From: Natronomonas halophila
Lineage (GTDB): Archaea; Halobacteriota; Halobacteria; Halobacteriales; Haloarculaceae
Assembly (NCBI RefSeq): GCF_013391085.1
Contig: NZ_CP058334.1
Coordinates: forward strand, 1,736,001 to 1,800,000
Reading direction: 5' to 3'
Length of the DNA: 64,000 nucleotides
The stretch's first letter is position 1, and every line of letters begins with the position of its first letter. Below, piece after piece: positions 50,223 through 59,384 of this stretch. Under the pieces are notes generated by a model. It was not told the DNA's origin and ran no database searches. It saw only the letters and a program-made list of their open reading frames with translations. A program made the position numbers and the translations under genes.

Positions 50223-52067
50223 TTACTCCTCGTCGGTGTCGGTCGGCGCGTAGTAGTACTCGCCCTGCTTTTTCTGCTCGCGGTCCTTCTGCGACCCGGG
50301 CTTGTTGATGCGCGGGCGACCGGTCCGCTCGTCGCGGCGGAAGGTCACATCGAGGTTTGCGAGGAAGGTGTTCATCCCCTCGCGCATGCCCATCGGACGG
50401 CCGGCGTGGCCGTGTTCGGCGGGTTCGCCGTCGAAGACCTGCAGGCGGTCCGCCAGCAGGTCGATCATGTAGATGTCGTGGTCGATGACCATCGCCGTCT
50501 TGTCGTGGGTTTCGGTGTAGCGCCGAATCGCACGCGTCGCGAGGACGCGCTGTTCGACGTCGAGGTGGGCGGAGGGTTCGTCCAGCAGGTAGAGGTCGGC
50601 GTCCTTCGAGAGACACGCTGCGATGGCGACCCGCTGGCGCTCGCCGCCGGAAAGGTCCGTCAGGTTCTGCTCCATGATGCGCTCGAGTTGGAGCGGTTGG
50701 GCGATTTCGGTGTTCCAGTAGGAGGTGCCGAAATCGTCCGTAATCGACCGCAGGAACGAATCGACGCGCATCGGCTGGTCGATTTCGACGTACTGCGGCT
50801 TATACGAGATGTCGAGGTCGGCATCGAACTCGCCGTCCTCGGGTTCGAGGCGGCCGGCGAGAATCTGCGCGAACGTCGACTTCCCGATACCGTTCGGGCC
50901 GACGATGCCGAGCACCTCGTTGTTCCGGATTTCGCCGCCCTCGATATCGAGGCTGAACTCGCCGTCGCCGTAGGATTTCGTCATGTCGGGGTACTCGACG
51001 AGCGTGTCGCCGCGCGTCGCCGTCCGGGGGGCGTGTTCCTCGAACTCGATTTCCTCCGGCCGGATGCGCATATTCTCGTTTTCGAGGTAGCCTTCGAGGT
51101 ACTGGTTGATGCCGCCCTTCGTGGATTTCGGCGGTGTGATGACACCGAAGACGCCGGGTTCACCGTAGGCGACGTGGAGGTTGTCCGCCAGCAGGTCGAG
51201 CACCGCGAGGTCGTGTTCGACGACCAGCATCGAGCGGCCCTCCTCGGAGAGTTCTTGAATCAGGCGCGCCGCGGTGACGCGCTGGCCGATGTCGAGGTAC
51301 GGGGTAATCTCGTCGAGGAAGTAGAAGTCAGCGTCCCGGACGACCGTCGCCGCGATGGCGACCCGCTGGAGTTCGCCGCCCGACAGCGTGTCGATGGGCT
51401 GGTCGACGATTGGGCCGATACCGAGTCGTTCGATGATGTCGTCGGCGACGCCGCGCTCGTCGACGCCCTCGATGAGTTCCATCGTCTTGCCGTCGAACTG
51501 CTCGGGAATCTTGTCGACGTACTGCGGCTTGCGGGCGACGGTCACGTCGCCTTCCTGCAGGTCTTCGAGGTAGCCCTGGATGGCCGTCCCGCGGTACTCG
51601 TCGAGGACGGTCTCCCAACTCGGTTCCTCGTCGAAGTCACCGAGGTTCGGCGTGATTTCGCCGGCCAGAACCCGGACCGCGGTGGTCTTCCCGATACCGT
51701 TCGGGCCGAGAATCCCCGTTACGCGGCCTTCCTGTGGGGCCGGGAGGCCGTAGAGCGCGAAGGCGTTCTCGCCGTAGCGGTGGGTCGGCTCCTCGTCGAG
51801 TTCCTGCGGGAGGTTGATGATCTCGATGGCGTCGAAGGGACACTTCTCGACGCAGATACCGCAGGTCTCGCCCAGACACAGCTCCTCGGAGATGGAAATC
51901 TGGTCGGGGCCGCCCGTGTACATGTCGTCGTCATCGTAGCGTTCCTCCCGGGTGACGATACACTCCTCGCCGGTCCGGTTCGGCGGGCAGTAGTTCGCAC
52001 ACTCGTAGTTACACCGGTCCGGCTGACACCGGTCCAGATCGACGACGGCGATGCTGTCGTCAGCCAT
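50223..52067 (-). CDS. RLI/ABCE1 ribosome-recycling ATPase
   Basis: 614 residues. The N-terminus has two ferredoxin-like clusters (CQPDRCNYECANYC, and CLGETCGICVEKCP), followed by two ABC ATPase units (GPNGIGKTTA and GPNGIGKSTF), signatures LSGGELQRV and LSGGERQRV, and two hinge segments. It splits post-termination 70S ribosomes into subunits. The start at 52067 overlaps the stop of the upstream EMC6-like gene by one base (TAATG). Confidence 0.95.
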   Translation of the reverse strand: MADDSIAVVDLDRCQPDRCNYECANYCPPNRTGEECIVTREERYDDDDMYTGGPDQISISEELCLGETCGICVEKCPFDAIEIINLPQELDEEPTHRYGENAFALYGLPAPQEGRVTGILGPNGIGKTTAVRVLAGEITPNLGDFDEEPSWETVLDEYRGTAIQGYLEDLQEGDVTVARKPQYVDKIPEQFDGKTMELIEGVDERGVADDIIERLGIGPIVDQPIDTLSGGELQRVAIAATVVRDADFYFLDEITPYLDIGQRVTAARLIQELSEEGRSMLVVEHDLAVLDLLADNLHVAYGEPGVFGVITPPKSTKGGINQYLEGYLENENMRIRPEEIEFEEHAPRTATRGDTLVEYPDMTKSYGDGEFSLDIEGGEIRNNEVLGIVGPNGIGKSTFAQILAGRLEPEDGEFDADLDISYKPQYVEIDQPMRVDSFLRSITDDFGTSYWNTEIAQPLQLERIMEQNLTDLSGGERQRVAIAACLSKDADLYLLDEPSAHLDVEQRVLATRAIRRYTETHDKTAMVIDHDIYMIDLLADRLQVFDGEPAEHGHAGRPMGMREGMNTFLANLDVTFRRDERTGRPRINKPGSQKDREQKKQGEYYYAPTDTDEE

Positions 52068-52384
52068 TAGAGGCTCGCCCCGGTTTCGAGCAGGATTGCC
52101 CAGCAAACGAACCAGAGCGCGAAGGTCATGAACGCGACGTAGAGGTAATCCTTCGCGCCGAAATCCTCGATATCAAGCTCGAGGCCCGCCATCTCCAGTC
52201 CCTGCAACAGCGGGAACTGCACGATGATGGCGCCCGCGAGGACGTAGACGCCGAGCGTGTCACCCGCGCCGCTGGCCACCATCGACGACACGAGGGCTGC
52301 GACGACCCCCGCGAGACAGGCGATGGCGGTAACGGTCACGCCGCGAATGTGTGCGGCTCGGCGTTCGGCCGTATCCGTTGCCAT
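52067..52384 (-). CDS. EMC6-like membrane protein
   Basis: 105 residues from ATG 52384 with three hydrophobic helices (about 15-37, 42-62 and 82-101), a loop ELDIEDFGAKDYLYVAFM and an N-terminal polar head. The three-helix pattern and the acidic loop resemble archaeal EMC6-like proteins, part of the membrane-protein insertase family. An ATG at 52390 is also in frame. One-base overlap with the RLI gene implies coupling of membrane insertion and ribosome recycling. Confidence 0.6.
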   Translation of the reverse strand: MATDTAERRAAHIRGVTVTAIACLAGVVAALVSSMVASGAGDTLGVYVLAGAIIVQFPLLQGLEMAGLELDIEDFGAKDYLYVAFMTFALWFVCWAILLETGASL

Positions 52385-52466
52385 ATGCATGCGTCCGCGA
52401 GCCGTCGCCAAAAGCCGTTCGTTCCCGTGACGCCACGATTCCTCGGATTCCGGGATTCTCCTCAAT

Positions 52467-52474
52467 CTTTATAC
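52467..52474 (+). promoter_or_regulatory. TATA element for the 52502 gene
   Basis: CTTTATAC, centred about 30 bases before ATG 52502. Confidence 0.55.
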
Positions 52475-52501
52475 GGTTGGCTCCCGTTCATATCGGTACA
52501 G

Positions 52502-52783
52502 ATGGCCGATTCTGACGGGGAAGAACTTACCGACCTTCCGCCCAGCGCGAAGCTCGTGTACAAGGTGCTTGAGTACAACGGGCCGATGACCCAGAAGGAC
52601 ATCGTTGAGGAGTCCATGCTCTCGGCTCGAACGGTCCGCTACGCGCTCGAACGGCTCGAAGACATCGAAATCGTCTCCGAGGACGTCTACTTTGCCGACG
52701 CACGACAGAACCTCTACGAACTCGAAGCCCCCGTAGAGGCCTCCGCCGACGGCGGGACCGACCCCGCCTGTTGTGACGACTAA
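52502..52783 (+). CDS. Winged-helix regulator with acidic tail
   Basis: 93 residues from ATG 52502. The wHTH is clear: AKLVYKVLEYNGPMTQKDIV, LSARTVRYALERLEDI and EDVYFADARQNLYEL, like MarR/TrmB-type small regulators. It ends ACCDD, with two adjacent cysteines as a possible redox or metal site. DNA target unknown. Confidence 0.8.
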   Translation: MADSDGEELTDLPPSAKLVYKVLEYNGPMTQKDIVEESMLSARTVRYALERLEDIEIVSEDVYFADARQNLYELEAPVEASADGGTDPACCDD

Positions 52784-52861
52784 ACTCCACTTTTTGCACG
52801 GCCGCTCGCCACCGGCAAGCGGCCGGCAAAAACGTGGGGAAAATATGCGCGCCTCCCTTCA

Positions 52862-52992
52862 GCCGCGAGCCTACGGCTCGCGTTAGTCGGTCGGCGCTAC
52901 GCTGACTCGGCCTTCGGCCTCGTCAGCGGGAACCGCTTCGGGCGGGTTCTTCGAACCCGCCCTCGCGGATACTCTCCGAGGTATCCTTTTTA
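52862..52992 (+). ncRNA. Four consecutive hairpins, candidate small RNA
   Basis: Hairpin 1: CGCGAGCC/GGCTCGCG at 52864-52882. Hairpin 2: CGCTGAC and GGCC arms at 52900-52928. Hairpin 3: GGGCGGGTTC/GAACCCGCCC at 52940-52962 with a three-base loop. Hairpin 4: GGATAC/GTATCC at 52967-52986, followed by a T-run. An A/T-rich AAAATATG at about 52839-52846 precedes the first hairpin by about 20 bases and could be its promoter. No protein frame of note. Alternatives: a composite terminator, or the 5' leader of the 53067 gene. Confidence 0.45.
52967..52991 (+). terminator. Hairpin plus T-run
   Basis: Six-base stem GGATAC/GTATCC with an 8-base loop, then TTTTT. It could end the candidate RNA. The following TTTTTAATAG may also be the promoter of the gene at 53067. 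Confidence 0.45.
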
Positions 52993-53066
52993 ATAGGCTG
53001 AATCTCCATATCTGGGGAGCACGCGCGGCACAAAGAACAAATGTCATCTAATCGTGTTTTCTGATA

Positions 53067-53486
53067 ATGGGTATCCAATCGCGTAACACGCTCCTCGGCG
53101 TAATACTCGGCCTCGGCGCGCTCCTGTGGGGAGCGGCCGTGTCGGTGCTCGTCACCTCGGGCGTGTTGCCCTCGACGTTCGAGTTACCAGTCGGGTTTGC
53201 CCTTTTGATGCCGGTACTGGTCGGCATTACGGTCGCGCTTCCGGGCGGATTCGACGCGGCGGCCTACGTCCAAAACGAGGATATGCCGACCATCGCCATC
53301 GACACGATTCTCGTCTTACTGGCCGCGCTGTTGACGGCTGCTGTCGTCATCGTCTTCATGTCGGAGGTGGCGACTGCCGTCGTTTCGATTCCCGAACTGG
53401 TCTCGATACCCATCTCCTTCGGCCTCACCACCGTCGCTGGCTTCGTTACCTTCGGGTCGCGGAACGCCGACTACTACGCGACGTAG
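53067..53486 (+). CDS. Four-span membrane protein, unknown function
   Basis: 139 residues with four hydrophobic helices (about 9-31, 40-57, 73-98 and 110-131) and a polar loop GGFDAAAYVQNEDMP. The end is polar (SRNADYYAT). Family not recognised. It lies downstream of the multi-hairpin region, whose T-run could be part of its promoter. Confidence 0.6.
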   Translation: MGIQSRNTLLGVILGLGALLWGAAVSVLVTSGVLPSTFELPVGFALLMPVLVGITVALPGGFDAAAYVQNEDMPTIAIDTILVLLAALLTAAVVIVFMSEVATAVVSIPELVSIPISFGLTTVAGFVTFGSRNADYYAT

Positions 53487-53545
53487 CCCACACAGACGAG
53501 GGTAGTCGCCGAACGCTATCGCAGTGCGCTCGCCGCGCGGCTACG

Positions 53546-54097
53546 TCACTCGATATTAATTCGTGCCACCGTAGCGGCCCGCTCGTCACTGGACCAGACG
53601 ATTGAAACCGTGTCTCCGGGCTGAAGTTCGATGACCGTGCCGTCGCCATCCGTGAGGTGCCGTTCTCCACCGTCGACTTCGGTGGCGAACGACACGTTCG
53701 GGCCGCCGTCCGGCGCCCCCGCGACGGTAGTCACTTCACTCCCCATCGTGACCGTCGCGTCGTCGAACGTCGCCGAAGTTCCGTCGGCATTCAGCCCCCT
53801 CCACGGTCGGGTCTCGTTTTCTTTGGAGACGAGGATGTCGAGATTCGACGCGTCGATGGCCTCGCCGCCGTCGTGGCGGAAGGTGACCGTTCGGACCTCG
53901 ATGCGCTCGCCCTCGACGGTGAGGTTCGTCGTAGCTTCCTCGACGTCGAACTGCGCGTTCGGTGGCCCATCGGGTTCCTCCGGCGTAGCCGCCCAGATAC
54001 TCGCGCCGATACCGGCCGTGACGAGCACCGTCGTTCCGAGGAGAGCAGCGATGGCCAGCCGAACCGGGATACCGACGTTGTCATCGGTCCCGCTCAT
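53546..54097 (-). CDS. Type IV pilin-like exported protein
   Basis: 183 residues from ATG 54097 (MSGTDDNVG). A single N-terminal hydrophobic helix (IAALLGTTVLVTAGIGASIWAA) precedes a mainly beta domain that includes FRHDGGEAIDASNLDILV, a pattern of archaeal pilin domains. Three-residue class III signal cleavage is not obvious. It is the second gene of a two-gene unit with the 54097-54609 protein (one-base overlap TGATG). Confidence 0.6.
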   Translation of the reverse strand: MSGTDDNVGIPVRLAIAALLGTTVLVTAGIGASIWAATPEEPDGPPNAQFDVEEATTNLTVEGERIEVRTVTFRHDGGEAIDASNLDILVSKENETRPWRGLNADGTSATFDDATVTMGSEVTTVAGAPDGGPNVSFATEVDGGERHLTDGDGTVIELQPGDTVSIVWSSDERAATVARINIE

Positions 54098-54609
54098 CAG
54101 AGGAAGTCCCCCAGACCGATTACCACGGTTCCCCAGAAGAAAAGATAGGTGATGCCGATGGCGAAGCCGCACACGGCGACGAGTCCACACGCGCGAAACA
54201 CCTCGTCTTCCGGAACACGGGCGTAGTCTCGACGCCAACGGAGCGCAGTTCCGACAGCGTACCCGAGGACGGCCCACACGCCGGTCGCGCTACCGACGAG
54301 AAGGAGTCCGAAAATTTCAGTTATCGAACCGATGACCCCGACGCCATGGAGCATCCCACCTATCGCTGGTAGGGCGGCCAGCGGACCAATCAGGTGGGGC
54401 GATTCTTTATAAGCCAGATACGTCGCGCCGACGAAGACTGGGGATGTCGCGGCCTGCAACAGGACGGCCACATCTATACCGTCCAGTCCGCCGATTACGA
54501 AGAGCACGCTGCTCGCCGCGTACCCGAGAACGACGAATAGAAGCCCGATAGTGGCCTTCCTCGCTCCGGTCTCGCCGAATCGGTCCCGGAGCGACGAGCC
54601 GACGTTCAT
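54097..54609 (-). CDS. Five- or six-span membrane protein of the pilin-like pair
   Basis: 170 residues with hydrophobic segments at about 20-42, 46-65, 76-98, 100-122 and 142-166. It lies upstream of and coupled to the pilin-like protein. It may be a membrane partner, but no motif gives a role. The TATA-like AATATAAATACG in the upstream region supports transcription. Confidence 0.55.
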   Translation of the reverse strand: MNVGSSLRDRFGETGARKATIGLLFVVLGYAASSVLFVIGGLDGIDVAVLLQAATSPVFVGATYLAYKESPHLIGPLAALPAIGGMLHGVGVIGSITEIFGLLLVGSATGVWAVLGYAVGTALRWRRDYARVPEDEVFRACGLVAVCGFAIGITYLFFWGTVVIGLGDFL

Positions 54610-54718
54610 ATTTGCTGATACAATCGTTCATAATATAAATACGCTCGGCCGGCTCAGTTCTGGACCTCCGTAGAAATCGGATGACTGCGGAGTCCGAAAA
54701 GTGGCTCCGAGCGAAGGT

Positions 54719-56569
54719 CTACTGGGGAACGACGGTAATCTGCTTGCCGCGGTCGATGGCCTGTTCGAGTTCCTCGGCGATGGCCGAGCCGCGGGAGACC
54801 TGAATCTCGCCGCCGCGGGAGACGGTGGCGGTAAAGAGGTACTCGCCGTCGGCCTGAATCTCGACGGTGTCGCCGTGGTAGTCGTCCAGCGGGATGACGA
54901 CGTGGCGGCTGGTCACGTCGGGGGTGACGACGTCACCTTGCTGGCTGCCGCCGCCTCCGCTACCGCTTCCGGCCTTGCCGCCGGGGCGTTCGTCGAAGGT
55001 TTTGACGTCGATGTCGATGCCGAGGCGGTCCTCGATCTGGTTGATACGGCCGCCGCCTTTGCCGATGACATACGAGATGTCGTCGTCCTCGACGTAGACG
55101 ACGGCGGTGTTGCTGCCTTTGAGTTCGACGTCGACGTGGCCGTTGGCGACCGAGCGGACCTCCCGCTCGATTTCCTGTTTGGCGACGCGTTCGACGCCGG
55201 TTTCGCTGCCTTCCTCGCCTTCGGCGCCCTCGAGGGGAACGGTGACGACCTGCCGGTTGAAGGTGTAGATTTCGTAGGCGGGTTCGCCGGTTTCCCAGTC
55301 CTCGATGACGATGACGGGGCGGGCGAGGTCCTCCTCGACGAGGCCGTGGGGGACCTTCACCTCTGTCGTCACGTCGTAGACGGTGTGGACGTCACCCTCC
55401 TCGATGTAGACGACGGTGTCGACGACCTGCGGAATCATGCCGAGTTCGACCCGGCCGACGAGGCGCTGGAGGGCGTCGATGGCGCGGGTAGCGTGGACGA
55501 CGCCGATCATGCCGACGCCGGCCAGTCGCATGTCCGCGAAGGTTTCGAAGTCCGACGTTTTGCGGACCTCGTCGTAGATGGTGTAGTCCGGACGGACCAT
55601 CAGGAGGGAGTCGGCGGTGTTCTCCATCGACCCGCCCAGTTCGGTGTACTGGGTGATTTCGGGACCGACCTGCAGGTCCCGCGGTTTCTCCATCGTCTTG
55701 ACGGCGAAGCCCTCGTCGTTGAGGAACTCCGCGACGGCCTGTGCAAAGGTCGACTTCCCGGCACCCGGCGCGCCCGAAATGAGGACGCCGCGCTGGTGTT
55801 CGGTGAACCGGTCGCGCAGGTCGTCGGCGTGCTCGTAGTCGTCGAGGTCGGTCTTGACGATGGGGCGAACTGCGGTGACCTCGATGGCGTCCGCGAAGGG
55901 CGGTTCGGCGACGGCGATACGCATGTCCTCGATCTGGGCGATGGTCATGCCCGGATGCGTGAGTTCGATGAAGCCGTCGTTCGAGGAGCGTGCGGTGTCG
56001 ATGACGTCGTTGGCGTAGGAGCGCATCTGCTCTTCGGTGAGGGCCTCCTCGCCGATTTTCTCGTAGGCCATATCGCCGATGGCGCCGCGTTTGGCCATCG
56101 GGCGGACGCCGGTCTTGAGGTGGACCGACATCGTCTCGTCGTCGAGATAGGCCTTGATGGCGAGTTCGCTCTCGTCTTCGGTTCGGGGTTCGACGTAGTC
56201 GACGTCGAGGCCCTTCGCGCGGGCGACTTCGGCCTGCACGACGTCGCTCGTTAGAAGCGTCGCGGCGTGTTCCTCCGCGAGGTCCCGAATGAGGGCGTCG
56301 ATTTCGCCCTCTTCGGCCTCCCGCTTCTCGACTGCTTCGGGCCGTCGGCCGACGTACTCGACCGTGATGGCCCCCTCGTCGGCGAGGTTGGCGAGTCGCT
56401 GTAGCTCTTCGAGGCCGTCCCAGCCGCTGTCGCGGCCGGCGTTGGCCTGTGCCTCCAGTTCGCCGACGACCGCCTCCGCGATGTATACGGTGCCGCTAAA
56501 GCCGTCGGCATCGACGCGTTCCGACACGCGGCCGTCGATGACCGCGCTCGTGTCCGGCAGAATCTCCAT
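54719..56569 (-). CDS. PIN domain-ATPase-KH domain protein
   Basis: 616 residues. PIN domain about 1-130 with Asp6 (LPDTSAV) and acidic residues around 90-120; a type II/IV secretion-like ATPase from about 240 with GAPGAGKST near 271 and LLMVRPDYTIYDEVRK; and a KH domain with VIGKGGGRINQIEDRLG near 500. The combined architecture is known for archaeal PilT-like PIN proteins, thought to act on RNA. The C-terminal about 70 residues after a glycine linker are another small domain. Function not proven. Confidence 0.88.
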   Translation of the reverse strand: MEILPDTSAVIDGRVSERVDADGFSGTVYIAEAVVGELEAQANAGRDSGWDGLEELQRLANLADEGAITVEYVGRRPEAVEKREAEEGEIDALIRDLAEEHAATLLTSDVVQAEVARAKGLDVDYVEPRTEDESELAIKAYLDDETMSVHLKTGVRPMAKRGAIGDMAYEKIGEEALTEEQMRSYANDVIDTARSSNDGFIELTHPGMTIAQIEDMRIAVAEPPFADAIEVTAVRPIVKTDLDDYEHADDLRDRFTEHQRGVLISGAPGAGKSTFAQAVAEFLNDEGFAVKTMEKPRDLQVGPEITQYTELGGSMENTADSLLMVRPDYTIYDEVRKTSDFETFADMRLAGVGMIGVVHATRAIDALQRLVGRVELGMIPQVVDTVVYIEEGDVHTVYDVTTEVKVPHGLVEEDLARPVIVIEDWETGEPAYEIYTFNRQVVTVPLEGAEGEEGSETGVERVAKQEIEREVRSVANGHVDVELKGSNTAVVYVEDDDISYVIGKGGGRINQIEDRLGIDIDVKTFDERPGGKAGSGSGGGGSQQGDVVTPDVTSRHVVIPLDDYHGDTVEIQADGEYLFTATVSRGGEIQVSRGSAIAEELEQAIDRGKQITVVPQ

Positions 56570-56670
56570 ACCTTAGCTGGGTTCCCGACGCGTATAAAAA
56601 CCGTGATGGGTGTGCGAACACCCGCCACCTGTCCCTGAATCTCAAGTCACTGGCGGCCGTCGCCGCCGAT

Positions 56671-57792
56671 ATGCCCCTCGCCGAGTTGACCCGCGACCTC
56701 GTTTCGATTCCCAGCCACGAGGACGAACGCGAGGCGGGCGCCTTTATCGCCGACTGGCTTCGGGAGCATACCGACGCCACCGTTACCCACACTGATGTGG
56801 GAAACGTCATCGCACGGCGGAACGAGGACGCCGACACGTCCCTCGCGCTCGTCGGCCACCACGACGTGGTGCCGCCGGACGACGACCAGACCGACGGGGA
56901 CGGCTACGCTGTCATGGAACGGCAGGGACGGCTCTACGGTCGCGGTGCTGCCGATATGAAGGGAAGTCTCGCCGCGGCGATGACGGCCTTCCGTGACAGC
57001 GAAATCCGAGAGGTGTCGACGGGCCGGACGGATTCGGACAGCCCGGGCTGTGAACTCGTCTTCGCCTCCTTCGCGGGCGAAGAGCAGGGCGGTGTCGGCT
57101 GTCGGGCCGCCATCGAGGATGGGTTCGCGCCCGACTACGCCATCGTCGGCGAGGGGTCAACTGGCTATTCGGCGGAAGGCGTTACCGACGTGGCCGTCGC
57201 CCACAAGGGCCGCCGCGGCGCGACGGTCACCGCCGAGGGCGAGGCCGCCCACGCCAGCGAACCCGAGGCCGGCGAGAACGCCATCTACCGGGCGGCCGAC
57301 GCCGTCGACATCGTCCGCCATCTACCGGCCCCGGAGACGCGCGTGCTCGGCCACGAACTGTCGGGCAGCGTCGTCGTCACCGAAATCGAAGGCGGCAGCG
57401 GCTGGAACGTCATTCCCGAAGCCTGCGAGTTCACCGTCGACGAGCGGACTGTCCCCGGCGAGCGGGCGGAGCTAGAGCAGGTCGAATCCCTCTTCGGCGT
57501 CTCGCTGGAGGTCGACCAGGACCTCCCGCCGATGGCTTGCGACGACGGCGACTTCGCCGATGCGGTGCTGGAGGGGGCCGACGCTGCACAGGGGGCCACG
57601 CCCGAACAGGTCGTCAAACCCCACGCCACGGATGCCGGGTGGCTGGCGAATCGGGCGGGAACCACCTGCGTCGTCTGTGGCGCTGCCGAACCCGGCGAGG
57701 CCCACACCGCGAGCGAGAGCGTCTCGCTCGACGCCGTCGAGCGTTGTGCGGACGTCTATCAGCACGTCGCCGAACGCGCACCGTTGTGGTAG
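56671..57792 (+). CDS. M20-family metallopeptidase/deacylase (ArgE/DapE-like)
   Basis: 373 residues. Zinc motifs: GHHDVVPPDD near 71, GRGAADMKGS near 90, and GEEQGGVG near 132, with a conserved His near the C-terminus (GEAHTASE). Dimer/lid domain in the middle. ArgE/DapE enzymes release acetyl or succinyl groups from amino acids; which is meant cannot be told. Start chosen as ATG 56671 (MPLAELTRDL). Confidence 0.85.
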   Translation: MPLAELTRDLVSIPSHEDEREAGAFIADWLREHTDATVTHTDVGNVIARRNEDADTSLALVGHHDVVPPDDDQTDGDGYAVMERQGRLYGRGAADMKGSLAAAMTAFRDSEIREVSTGRTDSDSPGCELVFASFAGEEQGGVGCRAAIEDGFAPDYAIVGEGSTGYSAEGVTDVAVAHKGRRGATVTAEGEAAHASEPEAGENAIYRAADAVDIVRHLPAPETRVLGHELSGSVVVTEIEGGSGWNVIPEACEFTVDERTVPGERAELEQVESLFGVSLEVDQDLPPMACDDGDFADAVLEGADAAQGATPEQVVKPHATDAGWLANRAGTTCVVCGAAEPGEAHTASESVSLDAVERCADVYQHVAERAPLW

Positions 57793-57859
57793 GTGTCAAC
57801 GATTCTCCCCGGTCTCCTGCTTCCGTGGCTTCATGGTTTCGCGGCCCCCAGCAGTGGTT

Positions 57860-59365
57860 ATGGCAGCCGACCAATCGTCGGTCCCCGACGCGTACGACGA
57901 CTTGCTCGAACAGTACGGGCGGGCGACGTATCTCGCGGACGCGAACATGGTCCTCTCGTGGGACCAGGAAGTGATGATGCCCGAGGGCGGCACGCCCGCC
58001 CGAGCGAAACAGCGCGGTGCGATTTCGGCCGTCCAGCACGACCTGCTCGTCGACGACGATATGGGCGAGTGGCTGGACGAACTCGACGGCGCGGACCTAC
58101 CGGCCGAGGAGGCGGCCGCTGTCCGCGAAATCCGCCGGCAGTACGAGCGGAAATCCCGCGTGCCGACCGACCTCGTCGAGGAAATCAGCGAGGTCACCTC
58201 CGATGCCCACCCGATCTGGCAGGACGCAAGGGAGAACGACGACTGGTCGACGTTCGCGCCGACCGTCGAACGGCTCGTCGACCTCAAGCGGGAGTACGCC
58301 GAACACATCGACGCCTCGGCGGACCCCTACGCGGTCCTGTTTGCGGATTACGAACCGTACATCGACCTCGATACCGCCGAGGGAATCCTCGAACGCCTCC
58401 GCGAGACGCTGGTCCCGCTTATCGACGACATTCGCGAGGCCGACGCCGACCTCCACGAACTCGACGGGACGTTCCCCGAGAACCAGCAGTACGACCTCGT
58501 CCGTGAGACGCTGGAGGCGCTGGATTACGACTTCGACCGCGGCCGCCTCGACACCGCACCGCATCCCTTCTCCTCGGGGACGCAGTTCGACGCCCGCGTG
58601 ACCGCGCGCTTCGACGAATCCAACCCGCTCGAATCGCTCGGCATAACGGTCCACGAGTTCGGCCACGCCGCCTACACGCAGGGACTCCCGCAGGACGCCT
58701 ACGGGTCGCCGCTGGGCGAACACCGCGGTCTGACCGTCCACGAATCCCAGTCGCGACTCTGGGAGAACCACGTCGGCCGGTCGCGGGCCTTCTGGGACTT
58801 CTTCGTCCCGCGGTTCAACGCGGCTTACGGCGCCGACCTCTCGTCGGAACAGGCCTACGAGGCCGCCAATCAGGTCTACGAGGACAACCTCATCCGCGTC
58901 GAAGCGGACGAACTCACCTATCACCTCCACATCATTCTCCGGTTCGAAATCGAGCGTGCCCTCCTGTCCGGCGACCTCGATGTCGAGGAGGTCCCGGCGG
59001 TCTGGAACGACAAGATGGAGGAGTATCTCGGCGTCCGCCCCGAGACCGACGCCGAGGGCTGTCTGCAGGACATCCACTGGAGCCACGGCTCCTTCGGCTA
59101 CTTCCCGACCTACTCGCTGGGCAGCGTCCTCGCGGCCCAACTCTATGCGGCCGCCGACGATGACATCGACAGCCTCGATGCCAAGATTCGCGCCGGCGAG
59201 TTCGAGGACCTCCACACCTGGCTGACCGACAACGTCCACAGCCACGGTCAGCGTTACACGACCGACGACCTCATCGAGCAAGCCACCGGCGAGTCCTTCA
59301 CCGCCGATTACTTCCTCGACTACGCCGAATCCAAGTTCGGCGACCTCTACGACCTCGACCGGTAG
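57860..59365 (+). CDS. M32-family metallocarboxypeptidase
   Basis: 501 residues from ATG 57860 (MAADQSSVPDAYDD). HEFGH at residues 264-268 binds zinc, and VHESQSRLWEN supplies the third ligand. The GTQFDARVTARFD region and SLGSVLAAQLY are typical. It removes C-terminal residues from peptides. It stands 67 bases behind the M20 gene, so the two may be co-expressed in peptide turnover. Confidence 0.92.
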   Translation: MAADQSSVPDAYDDLLEQYGRATYLADANMVLSWDQEVMMPEGGTPARAKQRGAISAVQHDLLVDDDMGEWLDELDGADLPAEEAAAVREIRRQYERKSRVPTDLVEEISEVTSDAHPIWQDARENDDWSTFAPTVERLVDLKREYAEHIDASADPYAVLFADYEPYIDLDTAEGILERLRETLVPLIDDIREADADLHELDGTFPENQQYDLVRETLEALDYDFDRGRLDTAPHPFSSGTQFDARVTARFDESNPLESLGITVHEFGHAAYTQGLPQDAYGSPLGEHRGLTVHESQSRLWENHVGRSRAFWDFFVPRFNAAYGADLSSEQAYEAANQVYEDNLIRVEADELTYHLHIILRFEIERALLSGDLDVEEVPAVWNDKMEEYLGVRPETDAEGCLQDIHWSHGSFGYFPTYSLGSVLAAQLYAAADDDIDSLDAKIRAGEFEDLHTWLTDNVHSHGQRYTTDDLIEQATGESFTADYFLDYAESKFGDLYDLDR

Positions 59366-59384
59366 GCCGGGGCTTCCTTTTAAG

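Noticed and set aside
52801-52823. GCCGCT/AGCGGC hairpin after the winged-helix gene
   Set aside because: It has a long loop and no T-run downstream, so a terminator assignment is weak.
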